Source: Cyanobacteria bacterium UBA2566 (lineage in GTDB: Bacteria > Cyanobacteriota > Cyanobacteriia > Cyanobacteriales > Desertifilaceae). Taken from it: 64,000 bases of DNA. This document shows positions 1 to 9,272 of the stretch, one piece after another (position 1 is the stretch's first letter; every line of letters starts with the position of its first letter). The stretch covers positions 4,087-68,086 of the forward strand of contig DDLS01000183.1 of assembly GCA_002340255.1 (NCBI GenBank), written 5' to 3'. A model generated the notes under the pieces. It had not been told where the DNA came from and did no database searches. It saw only the letters and a program-made list of their open reading frames with translations. The position numbers and the translations under genes are program-made.

Positions 1-41
1 GTTTGGTAAAACCCCCTCTTGCTTCAGGTGATTACGTTTGC

Positions 42-1859
42 TTAAGAAGCCACTTGAGCCGATCGCCGGGGACGGGTACGCCGATTTTTCAGGGGTACAC
101 CATCAGTTTGAGGAGTAGTTTTAGAACCATTCTCTTGGGGTTTGAGATCTCCAGGAGGATCTTCGGGGGTTTGCATCAGTAAGACAAGTAACGGATTACT
201 CCGTAATTCTCTTCTCAGAAGTCGGTTCAAATCGTGTTCGATCTCTTGTTGCAAGCGATGGAAACTGACATCCAACTGTCCTTTGCCAAAAGAGCGCACA
301 AACTCTGACCAGCGATTATCTAAGGTGGTTTGTATGGATTGGGCGATCGCATCCTCTAAATACCGTTGTTTCAAAGACGTGACCACACCCCGCAAATGCA
401 CCATGGGACAGTTGGCTAATTTTCCTTCCCAATTCACACCAGCAGCTACTGTAATCACCCCATCTTCGGCCAACTGTTGCCGTTCTTTGAGAACTTGTTC
501 ATGGAGAATACCCGCATTATCGACCAAAGCCACCCCAGAGGATACTTTACCGGCAATTTCAATGGAATTCTCGGTCAGCTCAATCATATCGCCATTATCG
601 ACAATCACCATATTTTCTTCGGGAATGCCCATACTTTTGGCCGTTTGCCCGTGTTTAATCAACATCCGGTGTTCCCCATGAACCGGGATAAAGAACTTCG
701 GACGAGTTAAAGCTAACATCAGCTTATGGTCTTCTTGACAGCCATGACCGGAAACATGAATACCTTGATTTTTGCCATAGACCACATTCGCCCCTTGTTT
801 CATCAATTGGTCAATGGTGTTCACGACGGCAATGGTATTACCCGGAATGGGGTTAGCAGAGAAGACCACCGTATCACCCCGGCGAATTTTAACTTGTCGA
901 TGTTCTTGTTTAGCAATCCGAGTTAATGCCGATAAGGGTTCCCCCTGAGATCCAGTAGTCAGGATCAGTACTTTTTCATCTGGCAAGTTGCGAATGGCAT
1001 GTAGGGGTTGCAGCAGCTCATCGGGACATTTTACATATCCCAAGTTGCGAGCATGGGCAATGACATTCAGCATGGAGCGCCCTAAAACTGAAACCACTCG
1101 ATTATGTTTTTGCGCCAGTTGCAAGATAATATTCACCCGATGCACGGAGGAGGCAAAGGTCGTGACTAAAATCCGTCCTGCAGCTTGGGAAAACACCCGG
1201 TCGAGGTTGGGAATGGTTGAACTTTCTGATGCCGTAAATCCGGGCACTTCAGCGTTCGTGGAATCACTCATGAGGCACAATACGCCTTTTTCCCCATGTT
1301 CGGCCAGTTTCTGTAGGTCAAACAGTTCTCCATCCACAGGAGTATGATCGATTTTGAAGTCTCCAGAGTGGATAATGACACCGAGGGGAGTATGGATGGC
1401 AACTGTAAAGCTGTCGGCCATGGAGTGAGTATTACGGATAAATTCTACGACAAAGTTTTTCCCTACCCGTACCATGTCTCTGGGACCAACGGTTCTCAAC
1501 TCAGTGCGATCGCTCACTCCTGCTTCTTCGAGTTTACCTTCCAATAGGGCCATCGCTAACCGGGGGCCGTAAATCACGGGAATGTCAAACTGTTTCAGAT
1601 GATAGGCAATACCACCAATATGGTCTTCATGGCCGTGGGTGACAATCATGCCTTTGATGCGATCGCGATTTTCCCGCAAATATGATATATCCGGCAAGAC
1701 AATGTTGACCCCATGCATCCCATCAGTGGGAAAGGCTAATCCAGCATCGAGTAATATAATTTCGTCTTCATACTCAAAGACGCAGGTGTTTTTGCCAATT
1801 TCATGCAAACCTCCCAGGGGAATAATTTTGATTGCAGACTTTTGATTCTTTCTAACCAT
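42..1859 (-). CDS. rnj: Ribonuclease J
   Basis: Metallo-beta-lactamase/beta-CASP ribonuclease of 605 residues that processes and degrades RNA by 5'-3' exo- and endonucleolytic cleavage in the cytoplasm. The metal-binding signature THGHEDHIGG is near residue 75, HSGDFKID near 165 and SDSTNAE near 200. The beta-CASP part contains TTFASSVHRV (about 235) and the late motif VSGHG (about 370). The C-terminus is basic and low in complexity (NRRTRPRRS), as in many cyanobacterial RNase J proteins. The start is ATG. It lies downstream of asd and dapA on the same strand, an order seen in other cyanobacteria, but a 300-bp gap with dispersed repeats suggests separate transcription. Assignment to RNase J is secure. 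Confidence 0.96.
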   Translation of the reverse strand: MVRKNQKSAIKIIPLGGLHEIGKNTCVFEYEDEIILLDAGLAFPTDGMHGVNIVLPDISYLRENRDRIKGMIVTHGHEDHIGGIAYHLKQFDIPVIYGPRLAMALLEGKLEEAGVSDRTELRTVGPRDMVRVGKNFVVEFIRNTHSMADSFTVAIHTPLGVIIHSGDFKIDHTPVDGELFDLQKLAEHGEKGVLCLMSDSTNAEVPGFTASESSTIPNLDRVFSQAAGRILVTTFASSVHRVNIILQLAQKHNRVVSVLGRSMLNVIAHARNLGYVKCPDELLQPLHAIRNLPDEKVLILTTGSQGEPLSALTRIAKQEHRQVKIRRGDTVVFSANPIPGNTIAVVNTIDQLMKQGANVVYGKNQGIHVSGHGCQEDHKLMLALTRPKFFIPVHGEHRMLIKHGQTAKSMGIPEENMVIVDNGDMIELTENSIEIAGKVSSGVALVDNAGILHEQVLKERQQLAEDGVITVAAGVNWEGKLANCPMVHLRGVVTSLKQRYLEDAIAQSIQTTLDNRWSEFVRSFGKGQLDVSFHRLQQEIEHDLNRLLRRELRSNPLLVLLMQTPEDPPGDLKPQENGSKTTPQTDGVPLKNRRTRPRRSAQVAS

Positions 1860-2159
1860 AATTTTTCGAGTTTAGTGTGACATTAGTGTGACAGATGTAT
1901 GGGCTAAGTTCAGTTGCACTTAGCCTTAACTGTGATTCAAGTGACAGCAATTTATGCTGTCGCGGACATGAAATGCGCTGCGCTAAGGTACGGGATCAAA
2001 GGTTCACACTTTGAGTACCAGAAGCTCTTGCCTTTTTCCTAGCGCTTTGCGCTCTAAGAGACATTTCAATCACTTTTTTCCTAACCAATGGGGCGCTTAT
2101 CATGGGGATTTCCTCCCGTTTTTAGGTCGATTTTTCAACTCTACTCCTGACCAAACGGC
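1860..2159. other. Intergenic region with short palindromic repeats
   Basis: No plausible gene is seen. The stretch contains a GC-rich dispersed palindrome AGCGCTTTGCGCT at 2041-2053 and a related imperfect sequence near 1975-1990. It should carry the rnj promoter, but I see no convincing -35/-10 pair. Confidence 0.6.
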
Positions 2160-3044
2160 TCAGTTTAAACCCAACTGATTCAAGACATTTTTCAATTCTG
2201 CTTGAACGGAGTCTGGGGCTTCTACCAAGGGTAAACGTAACTGGTTAACCGGCCATCCTTGAAGAGCCAGTGCTGCTTTAATTGGAATTGGGTTAGTCGT
2301 CAGAAACAAAGCCTTAAAGAGGGGAAAAAGTTTCAAATGAATTGCAGTTGCTTGTTGGGTCTTTCCCATTTCAAAGCACTGAATCATCTCTTGTAATTCC
2401 TTACCCACTAGGTGAGAGGCTACACTGACCACACCTTGCCCACCAACCGAGAGCATGGGTAACGTTAGGAAATCATCTCCAGAATAGATATCAAATTCAG
2501 GGGAAACCAGTTGGCGAATAAGACTGACTTGATCGAGTTTCCCACTGGCTTCTTTAATGCCAACAATATTGGGAATTTCTGCTAAACGGCCTACGATTTC
2601 TGGGGGCATATTTTGCCCGGTCCGTCCAGGAATATTGTACAGCAAAAGAGAAATATCGGGGCAAGCTTTGGCAATCGCCTTGAAATGCTGATACAGTCCT
2701 TCTGCGGGAGGTTTATTGTAATAGGGTACCACTTGCAATGAGCCATCTAATCCCCACTCCATCGCTTTTTGAGTCGCTGAAATTGCCTCTGAGGTTGAAT
2801 TCGAGCCTGTCCCGGCAATTACTTTAGCTCTACCGGCTACTGCTTGTTTCACCACCTGGAATAACTGATGTTGTTCCTCCCAGGTTAAGGTAGGCGACTC
2901 CCCGGTTGTACCACAGATTACGAGGCTATCACTGCCGTTTTTGATTAAATGAATGGCTAATTCTTCAGCCACCTCATAATTAACGCTACCATCAGCCGAA
3001 AATGGCGCGATCATCGCTGTGATCACTCGTCCAAAATTACTCAC
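2160..3044 (-). CDS. dapA: 4-hydroxy-tetrahydrodipicolinate synthase
   Basis: DapA condenses pyruvate with aspartate semialdehyde, the first committed step of lysine and diaminopimelate biosynthesis. At 294 residues it has the usual length of this TIM-barrel aldolase family. Visible motifs are CGTTGESPTL (about 44-53), the catalytic tyrosine region YNIPGRTGQNM (about 136) and the Schiff-base lysine in GIKEASG (about 162). The start is GTG, giving the usual N-terminus with GRVITAM. It follows asd by about 50 bp on the same strand, so the two consecutive enzymes of the aspartate pathway are probably co-transcribed. Confidence 0.97.
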   Translation of the reverse strand: MSNFGRVITAMIAPFSADGSVNYEVAEELAIHLIKNGSDSLVICGTTGESPTLTWEEQHQLFQVVKQAVAGRAKVIAGTGSNSTSEAISATQKAMEWGLDGSLQVVPYYNKPPAEGLYQHFKAIAKACPDISLLLYNIPGRTGQNMPPEIVGRLAEIPNIVGIKEASGKLDQVSLIRQLVSPEFDIYSGDDFLTLPMLSVGGQGVVSVASHLVGKELQEMIQCFEMGKTQQATAIHLKLFPLFKALFLTTNPIPIKAALALQGWPVNQLRLPLVEAPDSVQAELKNVLNQLGLN

Positions 3045-3095
3045 CCTTTTTATGCTCCTTTTTCTTTGATGCGCTTGATGATTTTTCGGTTCACT

Positions 3096-4139
3096 TTATT
3101 GACTTAATGCCACTTCACGGGGTTTAACCCAATCTTTTTCCACCAACAGTTCAGCAATTTGAACTGCGTTTAAAGCCGCTCCCTTACGAATTTGATCCCC
3201 ACATAACCACAGTTCTAGACCACAAGGATGGGATAAATCCTGACGAATTCTACCGACTAAAACCTCATCTTTACCCGTGGCTTCCATCGGCATGGGGAAA
3301 TAATTGGCGATCCAATCTTCAACCCGTTTCACCCCTGGAGCCGTTTGCAATACTTCTCTGGCTTTTTCCACAGGGAAGGGTTGTTTAAATTCTAAGTTAA
3401 TGGCCTCTGAGTGCGCTCTGAGTACGGGGACGCGCACGCAGGTAGCGGACACTCGCAAATCTCGAGCTGAAAAGATTTTCCGGGTTTCATTAACCATCTT
3501 CATCTCTTCCTGACAATAGCCTTCATCATTCAAGGGCGAATTGTGGGGAAACAGATTAAAAGCTAGGGGGTAGGGAAACAGTTCGGGTTTTGGATCTTGG
3601 CCATTAAGAATCTGCTGGGCTTGAATTTTCACTTCTTCCATAGCCCGCGCACCTGCACCACTAGCGGATTGATAGGTCGCTGCGATGATTCTCTCTACAG
3701 GTTGCACTTGATGCAACGGCCACACGGCTACCGTCATTAAAATCGTAGTGCAATTGGGATTAGCAATAATTCCCTGATGGGTTGCTGCCGCTTCGGGATT
3801 GACCTCGGGAACCACTAAGGGGACTTCAGGAACCATGCGAAAGGCACTGGAGTTATCAATGACCACTGCACCTGCTGCCACCGCTTTCGGGGCCCAAGTT
3901 TTGGAGGTTGAACCTCCGGCTGAGGCAAGTACCACATCTACTTGGTCGAAACATCCCTCTGCTACAGGTTCAACGGGCAGAGTTTCCCCTCTAAAGGATA
4001 GAGTCCGTCCCGCTGACCGAGGAGAAGCCAAGAGTTTTAGGCTCTCTAGAGGAAAATTACGGGCTGCTAATAGGTCGATTAACTCAGTTCCAACTGCACC
4101 AGTGGCTCCCAGAATGGCAACTCTATAGGATTTTGGCAA
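3096..4139 (-). CDS. asd: Aspartate-semialdehyde dehydrogenase
   Basis: Asd reduces beta-aspartyl phosphate to aspartate semialdehyde with NADPH, supplying DapA and the threonine/methionine branch. It is 347 residues long. The N-terminal Rossmann motif is GATGAVG (about 11-17), the catalytic cysteine lies in NPNCTTI (about 128-134), and the substrate-binding and His region is RVPVLRAHSE (about 236-245). The start is TTG. It is supported by a strong Shine-Dalgarno sequence (AAGGAGG) placed correctly upstream and by the lack of a better start. It is probably the first gene of asd-dapA. Confidence 0.96.
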   Translation of the reverse strand: MPKSYRVAILGATGAVGTELIDLLAARNFPLESLKLLASPRSAGRTLSFRGETLPVEPVAEGCFDQVDVVLASAGGSTSKTWAPKAVAAGAVVIDNSSAFRMVPEVPLVVPEVNPEAAATHQGIIANPNCTTILMTVAVWPLHQVQPVERIIAATYQSASGAGARAMEEVKIQAQQILNGQDPKPELFPYPLAFNLFPHNSPLNDEGYCQEEMKMVNETRKIFSARDLRVSATCVRVPVLRAHSEAINLEFKQPFPVEKAREVLQTAPGVKRVEDWIANYFPMPMEATGKDEVLVGRIRQDLSHPCGLELWLCGDQIRKGAALNAVQIAELLVEKDWVKPREVALSQ

Positions 4140-4650
4140 AAGGTGATCCTCCTTGATTTTAAAACTTTAGCGTTCAGGTTTAGACTATCTGGATTTTCTT
4201 AAAATTTCTGAATCGGGCACGAGATGAATAATATATAGAGCAAACTTTTAAGTTTTTTTTGGCGTTAGAACTTAGCTTACCGTATACTTGGCTCTGCTGA
4301 GAAGGATCTAATTTCCTCCATTCCTCTTTCACCAGAGCGCCGAGCGCACCATCTTCCAGATTCTAGCAGGTTAAGGCTGCTCTGGGCCAATTTCTGTTGA
4401 CAACTTACAGCACTTTGCTTGCGTTATGAAACACAAGCTTGAATCCTCAAAGCTATGTACCACAACTCTATTCCCTATTCCCTATTCCACAGCGCAAAGC
4501 GCTGTAGGACTTCCTTTGACAAGTTTTTGTTTTGATTCGGGTTGAATTGTCAACCCCCTATTATATAATACTATTGCGTGGTGTGTCAGGAGCTTGACCC
4601 TCCCCTTCACTGCCCGTGGCTCAATTCCCATTCAGTATACAGATCTAGTG
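4140..4650. other. Divergent intergenic region between asd and tig
   Basis: About 510 bp separate divergent asd and tig. No convincing ORF is seen. It contains a TTCCCTA heptamer run near 4470-4490 and the dispersed palindrome AGCGCAAAGCGCT at 4491-4503. The stretch at 4558-4573 is AT-rich (TATTATATAATACTAT) and is a candidate -10 region for tig. Confidence 0.5.
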
Positions 4651-6066
4651 ATGAAAGTTACCCAGGAAAAATTGCCCGCCAGTCAAGTTGGTTTAGAAAT
4701 TGAAGTGCCTGCCGAAGCATCAAAGGCTGCCTATGAGCAGGTGATTAAGGAATTTAGCCGTACCGCTAAGCTTCCTGGGTTTCGGAAAGGAAAAATTCCC
4801 CGCCATGTGCTGATCCAGCAATTGGGCAGTCAAAACCTGAAGGCGGCAGCCGTAGAAAAGTTAATCAAACAGTCTGTAGATGAGGCGATCGCCCAAGAAC
4901 AATTAGACACCCTCGGCTCTCCCCAACTCAAGTCGGAATTTGATAGCCTCGTGAACCAATTCAAGCCCGGGGAAGCGATCGCGTTTAAGGCGGCAGTAGA
5001 TGTGCCCCCAGAGCCAACATTAGCGGAATACAAGGGCTTAAGTGTCAAGGCGGAAGAGATTAAACCCGATCCAGAAGCGGTTAATGAAGTCCTCAAGTCC
5101 GAACAAGAGAAACGGGTGACCTTAATTCCCATTGAAGATCGACCCTGTCAACTTGGGGATGTGGCTGTGGTGGATTTTGTCGGTCGTCGAGTGGCGAAAG
5201 ACGGGGAAGAAGTGCCAGAACCCGCAGAGATCCCCGGCGCGAGTGCCACTGACTTTCAGGTGGAAATGGAGTCAGATCGCTTTATTCCTGGCTTTATCGA
5301 TGGAATTGTCGGAATGGAGCAGGGACAAACTAAAACCATTGCTGTGAAATTTCCAGACGAGTATCCCCAAGAAGATATTGCCGGTCAGCCGGCCGAGTTT
5401 GAAATTACTCTGAAAGAGATTAAGGAAAAGGAACTACCAGAACTCGATGATGAGTTTGCTGAAGAGGTCAGTGAATTTGAAACTCTAGAGGCTCTAACAA
5501 CTTCGTTGACCGAGCGGTTTGCTAAGGAAGCAGAAGATAAGACAAAAAGCAATAAACAACAGGCCCTAGTGAAAGCCCTGTTAGAGAAAGTGGAGGTGGA
5601 ACTGCCAGAGAGCTTAATTGAAGATACAGTGACCCAGCAGTTGACCCAAATGGCTATGCAATTGTCCAATCAAGGCATGGATATGAATAAGGTCTTCACC
5701 CCCGAACAGATTCCTAGATTTCGCCAAAATGCGCGCCCAGAAGCGATTAAAGCGATCAGAGAATCTCTGGCGATCGCCGAAATTGCCAAGCAACAATCCT
5801 TGCAGGCCGATGAATCCGAAATTCAAGCCAAAATGGATGATGTGCTAAAAACAGTCGAAGATCCTAAAGAGATTAATCGCGATCGCTTGAAAGAAATCGT
5901 CACCGAAGACTTAAATCGGGAAAAAGTCCTCGAATGGCTAGAAGCCAATGGCACAGTAGAATTAGTTGCCGAAGGGAGCCTAAACTCAGAAGAGACGAGT
6001 CCAGAGATAGAAAACCCAGAAACCCAACCCGAAGCTGAATCCTCAGAAATTAACGCTCCTAGCTAG
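4651..6066 (+). CDS. tig: Trigger factor, ribosome-associated chaperone
   Basis: Trigger factor binds nascent chains at the ribosome exit tunnel and has a peptidyl-prolyl isomerase domain. I place the start at ATG 4651, giving 471 residues beginning MKVTQEKL. An upstream TTG at 4594 would add 19 residues with no family resemblance. The ribosome-binding loop is FRKGKIP (about 44-50). The FKBP-type PPIase domain spans about 160-250 and the helical C-terminal domain follows. The last 30 residues are acidic and low in complexity (Glu/Ser/Asn/Pro), probably a disordered tail. The order tig-clpP-clpX is conserved in cyanobacteria and couples folding with proteolysis. Confidence 0.97.
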   Translation: MKVTQEKLPASQVGLEIEVPAEASKAAYEQVIKEFSRTAKLPGFRKGKIPRHVLIQQLGSQNLKAAAVEKLIKQSVDEAIAQEQLDTLGSPQLKSEFDSLVNQFKPGEAIAFKAAVDVPPEPTLAEYKGLSVKAEEIKPDPEAVNEVLKSEQEKRVTLIPIEDRPCQLGDVAVVDFVGRRVAKDGEEVPEPAEIPGASATDFQVEMESDRFIPGFIDGIVGMEQGQTKTIAVKFPDEYPQEDIAGQPAEFEITLKEIKEKELPELDDEFAEEVSEFETLEALTTSLTERFAKEAEDKTKSNKQQALVKALLEKVEVELPESLIEDTVTQQLTQMAMQLSNQGMDMNKVFTPEQIPRFRQNARPEAIKAIRESLAIAEIAKQQSLQADESEIQAKMDDVLKTVEDPKEINRDRLKEIVTEDLNREKVLEWLEANGTVELVAEGSLNSEETSPEIENPETQPEAESSEINAPS

Positions 6067-6080
6067 GGTATAACCAACCG

Positions 6081-6146
6081 AATCTCCCCTAAAAGTGAAA
6101 CAAGAGCTAACTTTTCTTGGGTTGACCTGCCAGAATGGGGGAGATT
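6081..6146 (+). terminator. Inverted repeat downstream of tig
   Basis: The arm AATCTCCCC at 6081-6089 is complementary to GGGGAGATT at 6138-6146, with about 48 bp between them. There is no T-tract, and the loop is long for an intrinsic terminator. It may be an attenuator or mRNA-stability element between tig and clpP. Confidence 0.3.
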
Positions 6147-6238
6147 AAGGCATAATAAACCCAAGAGGTCAATTAGCCTAAAAATGACCCTAAAATAAAC
6201 TAACCTCTAACTTGGAACTCAAATCTCTGAGAAACCCC

Positions 6239-6928
6239 ATGATATTCCGATCTCAATCCCAGTATTCTTCTCCTGAAAGTCATCGCTCGCAAGACATCAT
6301 TTCCTACCATCCCCAAGGGGTGATTCCAATGGTGGTTGAGCAGTCAGGTCGGGGAGAAAGAGCCTTTGATATCTATTCTCGACTCTTGCGAGAGCGGATT
6401 ATCTTTCTGGGAACAGCGATCGATGATATGGTGGCTGACTCAGTCGTGGCCCAACTTCTGTTCCTAGAAGCAGAAGACCCAGAAAAAGACATTCAACTCT
6501 ACATTAACTCCCCCGGTGGATCGGTGACCGCAGGAATGGCAATGTATGATACTATTCAGCAAATCCGCCCCGATGTGGTCACGATCTGTTACGGATTAGC
6601 AGCAAGTATGGGAGCGTTTCTGTTAGCAGCAGGAACAGCCGCAAAACGAATGTCTTTACCCAACTCCCGGATCATGATCCACCAACCCCTGGGAGGGGCC
6701 CAAGGACAAGCGGTTGATATTGAAATTCAGGCTAAAGAAATTCTTTATCATAAGGAAACGTTAAATGGGCTATTGGCCCATCACACGGGTCAATCCTTGG
6801 AAAAAATTTCAGAAGATACAGAACGAGACTTTTTTATGTCTGCTGAGGAAGCGAAAACCTATGGTCTAATCGATCGGGTGATTACCCAACCCCAGTCCCA
6901 TCCATCCGACTCCCACCCCACTGTTTAA
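6239..6928 (+). CDS. clpP: ATP-dependent Clp protease proteolytic subunit (ClpP2-like)
   Basis: Serine peptidase that assembles into the tetradecameric ClpP chamber and receives unfolded substrates from ClpX. The nucleophile serine lies in YGLAASMGAF, the histidine in MIHQPLGG and the acidic residue in DTERDFFMS. The substrate-binding motif is INSPGGSVTAGMAMYDT. From ATG 6239 the product is 229 residues, with an N-terminal stretch of about 30 residues before the usual IPMVVEQ segment. An internal ATG at 6329 would start directly at the conserved part, so the true start is unsettled. clpX follows 14 bp downstream. The clpP-clpX pairing matches the ClpP2/ClpX bicistron known in cyanobacteria. 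Confidence 0.95.
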   Translation: MIFRSQSQYSSPESHRSQDIISYHPQGVIPMVVEQSGRGERAFDIYSRLLRERIIFLGTAIDDMVADSVVAQLLFLEAEDPEKDIQLYINSPGGSVTAGMAMYDTIQQIRPDVVTICYGLAASMGAFLLAAGTAAKRMSLPNSRIMIHQPLGGAQGQAVDIEIQAKEILYHKETLNGLLAHHTGQSLEKISEDTERDFFMSAEEAKTYGLIDRVITQPQSHPSDSHPTV

Positions 6929-6942
6929 TCAGAGGCCGCTTT

Positions 6943-8307
6943 ATGTCTAAATATGACTCCCATCTCAAATGTTCATTTTGTGGAAAATCCCAGGAACAAG
7001 TACGGAAGTTGATCGCGGGCCCAGGGGTCTATATTTGCGATGAATGCGTGGAACTCTGTAATGAAATTCTGGATGAAGAGCTGTTTGACTCAAGTTCCAC
7101 TGCTGCTCCTCCCAATCCTAGACGGGGGGAACCGGCTCAGAAAAAACGGCGATCGCGCACTGCAAACTTAACTCTAGGTCAAATCCCTAAACCTAAAGAA
7201 ATTAAACATTATCTTGATGATAATGTCATTGGCCAGGAAGAAGCCAAAAAAGTTCTATCTGTGGCCGTATATAACCATTACAAGCGATTGAGTTTTATCC
7301 AATCCAAGCTCAACAATACTGGAGCAAATGGGGGAAAACCCAGTTCAGAAGATAATATAGAACTGCAAAAATCGAATATTTTGCTCGTAGGCCCCACGGG
7401 ATGTGGGAAAACCCTACTTGCCCAAACCCTGGCGGATATGCTAGATGTGCCCTTTGCTGTAGCTGATGCTACAACACTAACGGAAGCAGGCTATGTGGGT
7501 GAAGATGTAGAAAATATTCTACTGCGCTTGTTGCAAGTCGCAGATTTTGATGTTGAAGAAGCCCAGCGAGGCATCATCTATATCGATGAAATCGATAAGA
7601 TTGCCCGCAAGAGCGAAAACCCATCCATCACCCGTGATGTCTCCGGGGAAGGGGTACAACAAGCTCTGTTGAAAATGCTAGAGGGTACGATCGCCAATGT
7701 TCCTCCCCAAGGAGGTCGTAAACACCCGTACCAAGATTGTATCCAAATAGACACAAGCAACATCCTGTTTATCTGTGGTGGAGCCTTTGTTGGCCTAGAT
7801 AAAGTAGTCAGCCAGCGCACTGGGAAAAAATCCATGGGATTCATTCAACCGGGAGATAGCCAACCGAAAGAAAAACGGGCGGCGGATGTACTGAAGGCAT
7901 TGGAGCCAGAAGACTTAGTGAAATTTGGCATGATTCCCGAATTTATTGGCCGCATTCCCGTAGTTGCCGTGGTCGATCCATTGGATGAAGAAGCATTGAA
8001 ATGCATCCTAACGCAACCTCGAAATGCTTTGGTTAAACAGTATCAAAAACTGCTGAAGATGGATAACGTGGCTCTGGAGTTTCGCCCAGATGCGACAGCA
8101 GCGATCGCCCGGGAAGCTTATCGCCGTAAAACTGGAGCTAGAGCCTTACGGGGAATCGTCGAGGAACTGATGTTAGAGGTGATGTACGAACTGCCCTCGC
8201 GCAAAGATGTGACTCGCTGTGTAATTACCAAAGATATGGTTGAGAAGCGATCGACCGCAGAACTCTTGCTTCACCCCTCCTCCTTACCCAAACCTGAATC
8301 TGCCTAG
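6943..8307 (+). CDS. clpX: Clp protease ATP-binding subunit ClpX
   Basis: AAA+ unfoldase of 454 residues that delivers substrates to ClpP. The N-terminal zinc-binding domain has CSFCGKSQ and CDECVELC (about 10-40). Walker A is GPTGCGKT (about 150), Walker B is IIYIDEIDK (about 210), and the pore loop is GYVGEDVE (about 185). The ClpP-contact IGF loop appears as KSMGFI (about 300). A linker at about 46-68 is rich in Ser, Pro and basic residues. It follows clpP closely and is followed after 3 bp by a hydrolase gene, indicating one transcript. Confidence 0.98.
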   Translation: MSKYDSHLKCSFCGKSQEQVRKLIAGPGVYICDECVELCNEILDEELFDSSSTAAPPNPRRGEPAQKKRRSRTANLTLGQIPKPKEIKHYLDDNVIGQEEAKKVLSVAVYNHYKRLSFIQSKLNNTGANGGKPSSEDNIELQKSNILLVGPTGCGKTLLAQTLADMLDVPFAVADATTLTEAGYVGEDVENILLRLLQVADFDVEEAQRGIIYIDEIDKIARKSENPSITRDVSGEGVQQALLKMLEGTIANVPPQGGRKHPYQDCIQIDTSNILFICGGAFVGLDKVVSQRTGKKSMGFIQPGDSQPKEKRAADVLKALEPEDLVKFGMIPEFIGRIPVVAVVDPLDEEALKCILTQPRNALVKQYQKLLKMDNVALEFRPDATAAIAREAYRRKTGARALRGIVEELMLEVMYELPSRKDVTRCVITKDMVEKRSTAELLLHPSSLPKPESA

Positions 8308-8310
8308 ATC

Positions 8311-9159
8311 ATGCCAGAGATAACAGTCCGTGGGGTTGACCACTATTATCAGTGGATAACCACAACCCCGAGTGCATCCAGTCCCCAAAAACCTGTACTC
8401 GTTTTCCTCCATGGTTGGGCTGGCTCGGCTCGCTATTGGGAAACCACAGCAGAAGCCTTTAAGGAGGATTTTGACTGTTTACTCTACGACTTGCGGGGCT
8501 TTGGACGCTCTCTATTGCCCCAAACTCCCGTAGACTTAAGTTACGCTCTGGAAGAATACGCCGAAGATCTCGCCCAACTGCTGAATCAACTGGGACTACA
8601 AAAGGTTTGGATTAACGCCCATTCTACCGGGGCATCGATCGCCGTTCTCTTTGCCCAAAAGTATCCAGAGCGCATTGAAAAGCTGATTCTGACCTGTAGC
8701 GGCATTTTTGAATACGATCGCCCCTCCTTTGAAGCCTTCCATAAATTTGGCGGCTACGTGGTCAAATTCCGTCCCCCCTGGTTAGCAAAAATTCCCTTTG
8801 CCGATCGCTTTTTTATGGCACGGTTTCTCTGTCGCCCCATTCCTGACGAACAGCGCCAAGGGTTTCTGACCGATTTCTTGATTGCTGACACTGAAGCTGC
8901 TTTAGGAACGATTTACACCTCAGTGAGCGAACACATGGCTAAAACCATGCCCATCGCCTTTTCCCAGCTCTCCATACCTGTTTTGCTCATTTCTGGGGAA
9001 AAAGACCAGATTATTCCCGCTCCCATGGGTAAAAAAGCAGCCGATTTAAACCCCAAGATTCGCTATCAAGTCATTCAAAAAACAGCCCACTTTCCCATGC
9101 TCGAAGATCCCCCGGTTTATCTATCCTGCGTGCGAGACTTTATGGGGAACGGGGAATAG
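8311..9159 (+). CDS. Alpha/beta-hydrolase fold protein
   Basis: A 282-residue hydrolase of unknown substrate. The oxyanion-hole motif is FLHGWAGSARYW (about 32-43). The nucleophile elbow reads NAHSTGAS (about 103-110), a variant of the common GHSMGG. The acid is likely in SGEKDQII (about 229) and the histidine in TAHFPMLEDP (about 258). It starts 3 bp after the clpX stop, so it is probably translated from the tig-clpP-clpX mRNA. Family members include esterases and lipases, haloperoxidase-like enzymes and C-C hydrolases; nothing here discriminates. Confidence 0.85.
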   Translation: MPEITVRGVDHYYQWITTTPSASSPQKPVLVFLHGWAGSARYWETTAEAFKEDFDCLLYDLRGFGRSLLPQTPVDLSYALEEYAEDLAQLLNQLGLQKVWINAHSTGASIAVLFAQKYPERIEKLILTCSGIFEYDRPSFEAFHKFGGYVVKFRPPWLAKIPFADRFFMARFLCRPIPDEQRQGFLTDFLIADTEAALGTIYTSVSEHMAKTMPIAFSQLSIPVLLISGEKDQIIPAPMGKKAADLNPKIRYQVIQKTAHFPMLEDPPVYLSCVRDFMGNGE

Positions 9160-9195
9160 GGAATCGGAAATAGGGAATCGGGAAGGGGAAACCTA
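9145..9195. repeat. Degenerate GGGAATA heptamer repeat
   Basis: Several near-copies of GGGAATAG/GGGAATCG follow one another directly after the hydrolase gene. The same heptamer family recurs near 4470, 39545, 48830 and 58235 and in the ccmK3-ccmK4 gap. Confidence 0.6.
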
Positions 9196-9272
9196 AGGTT
9201 CTTCACTATTACCCATTACTCAAAAGTTCGATATCCTGTAATTAGTTTCCCCCGTTATTCCCACGCCAATCT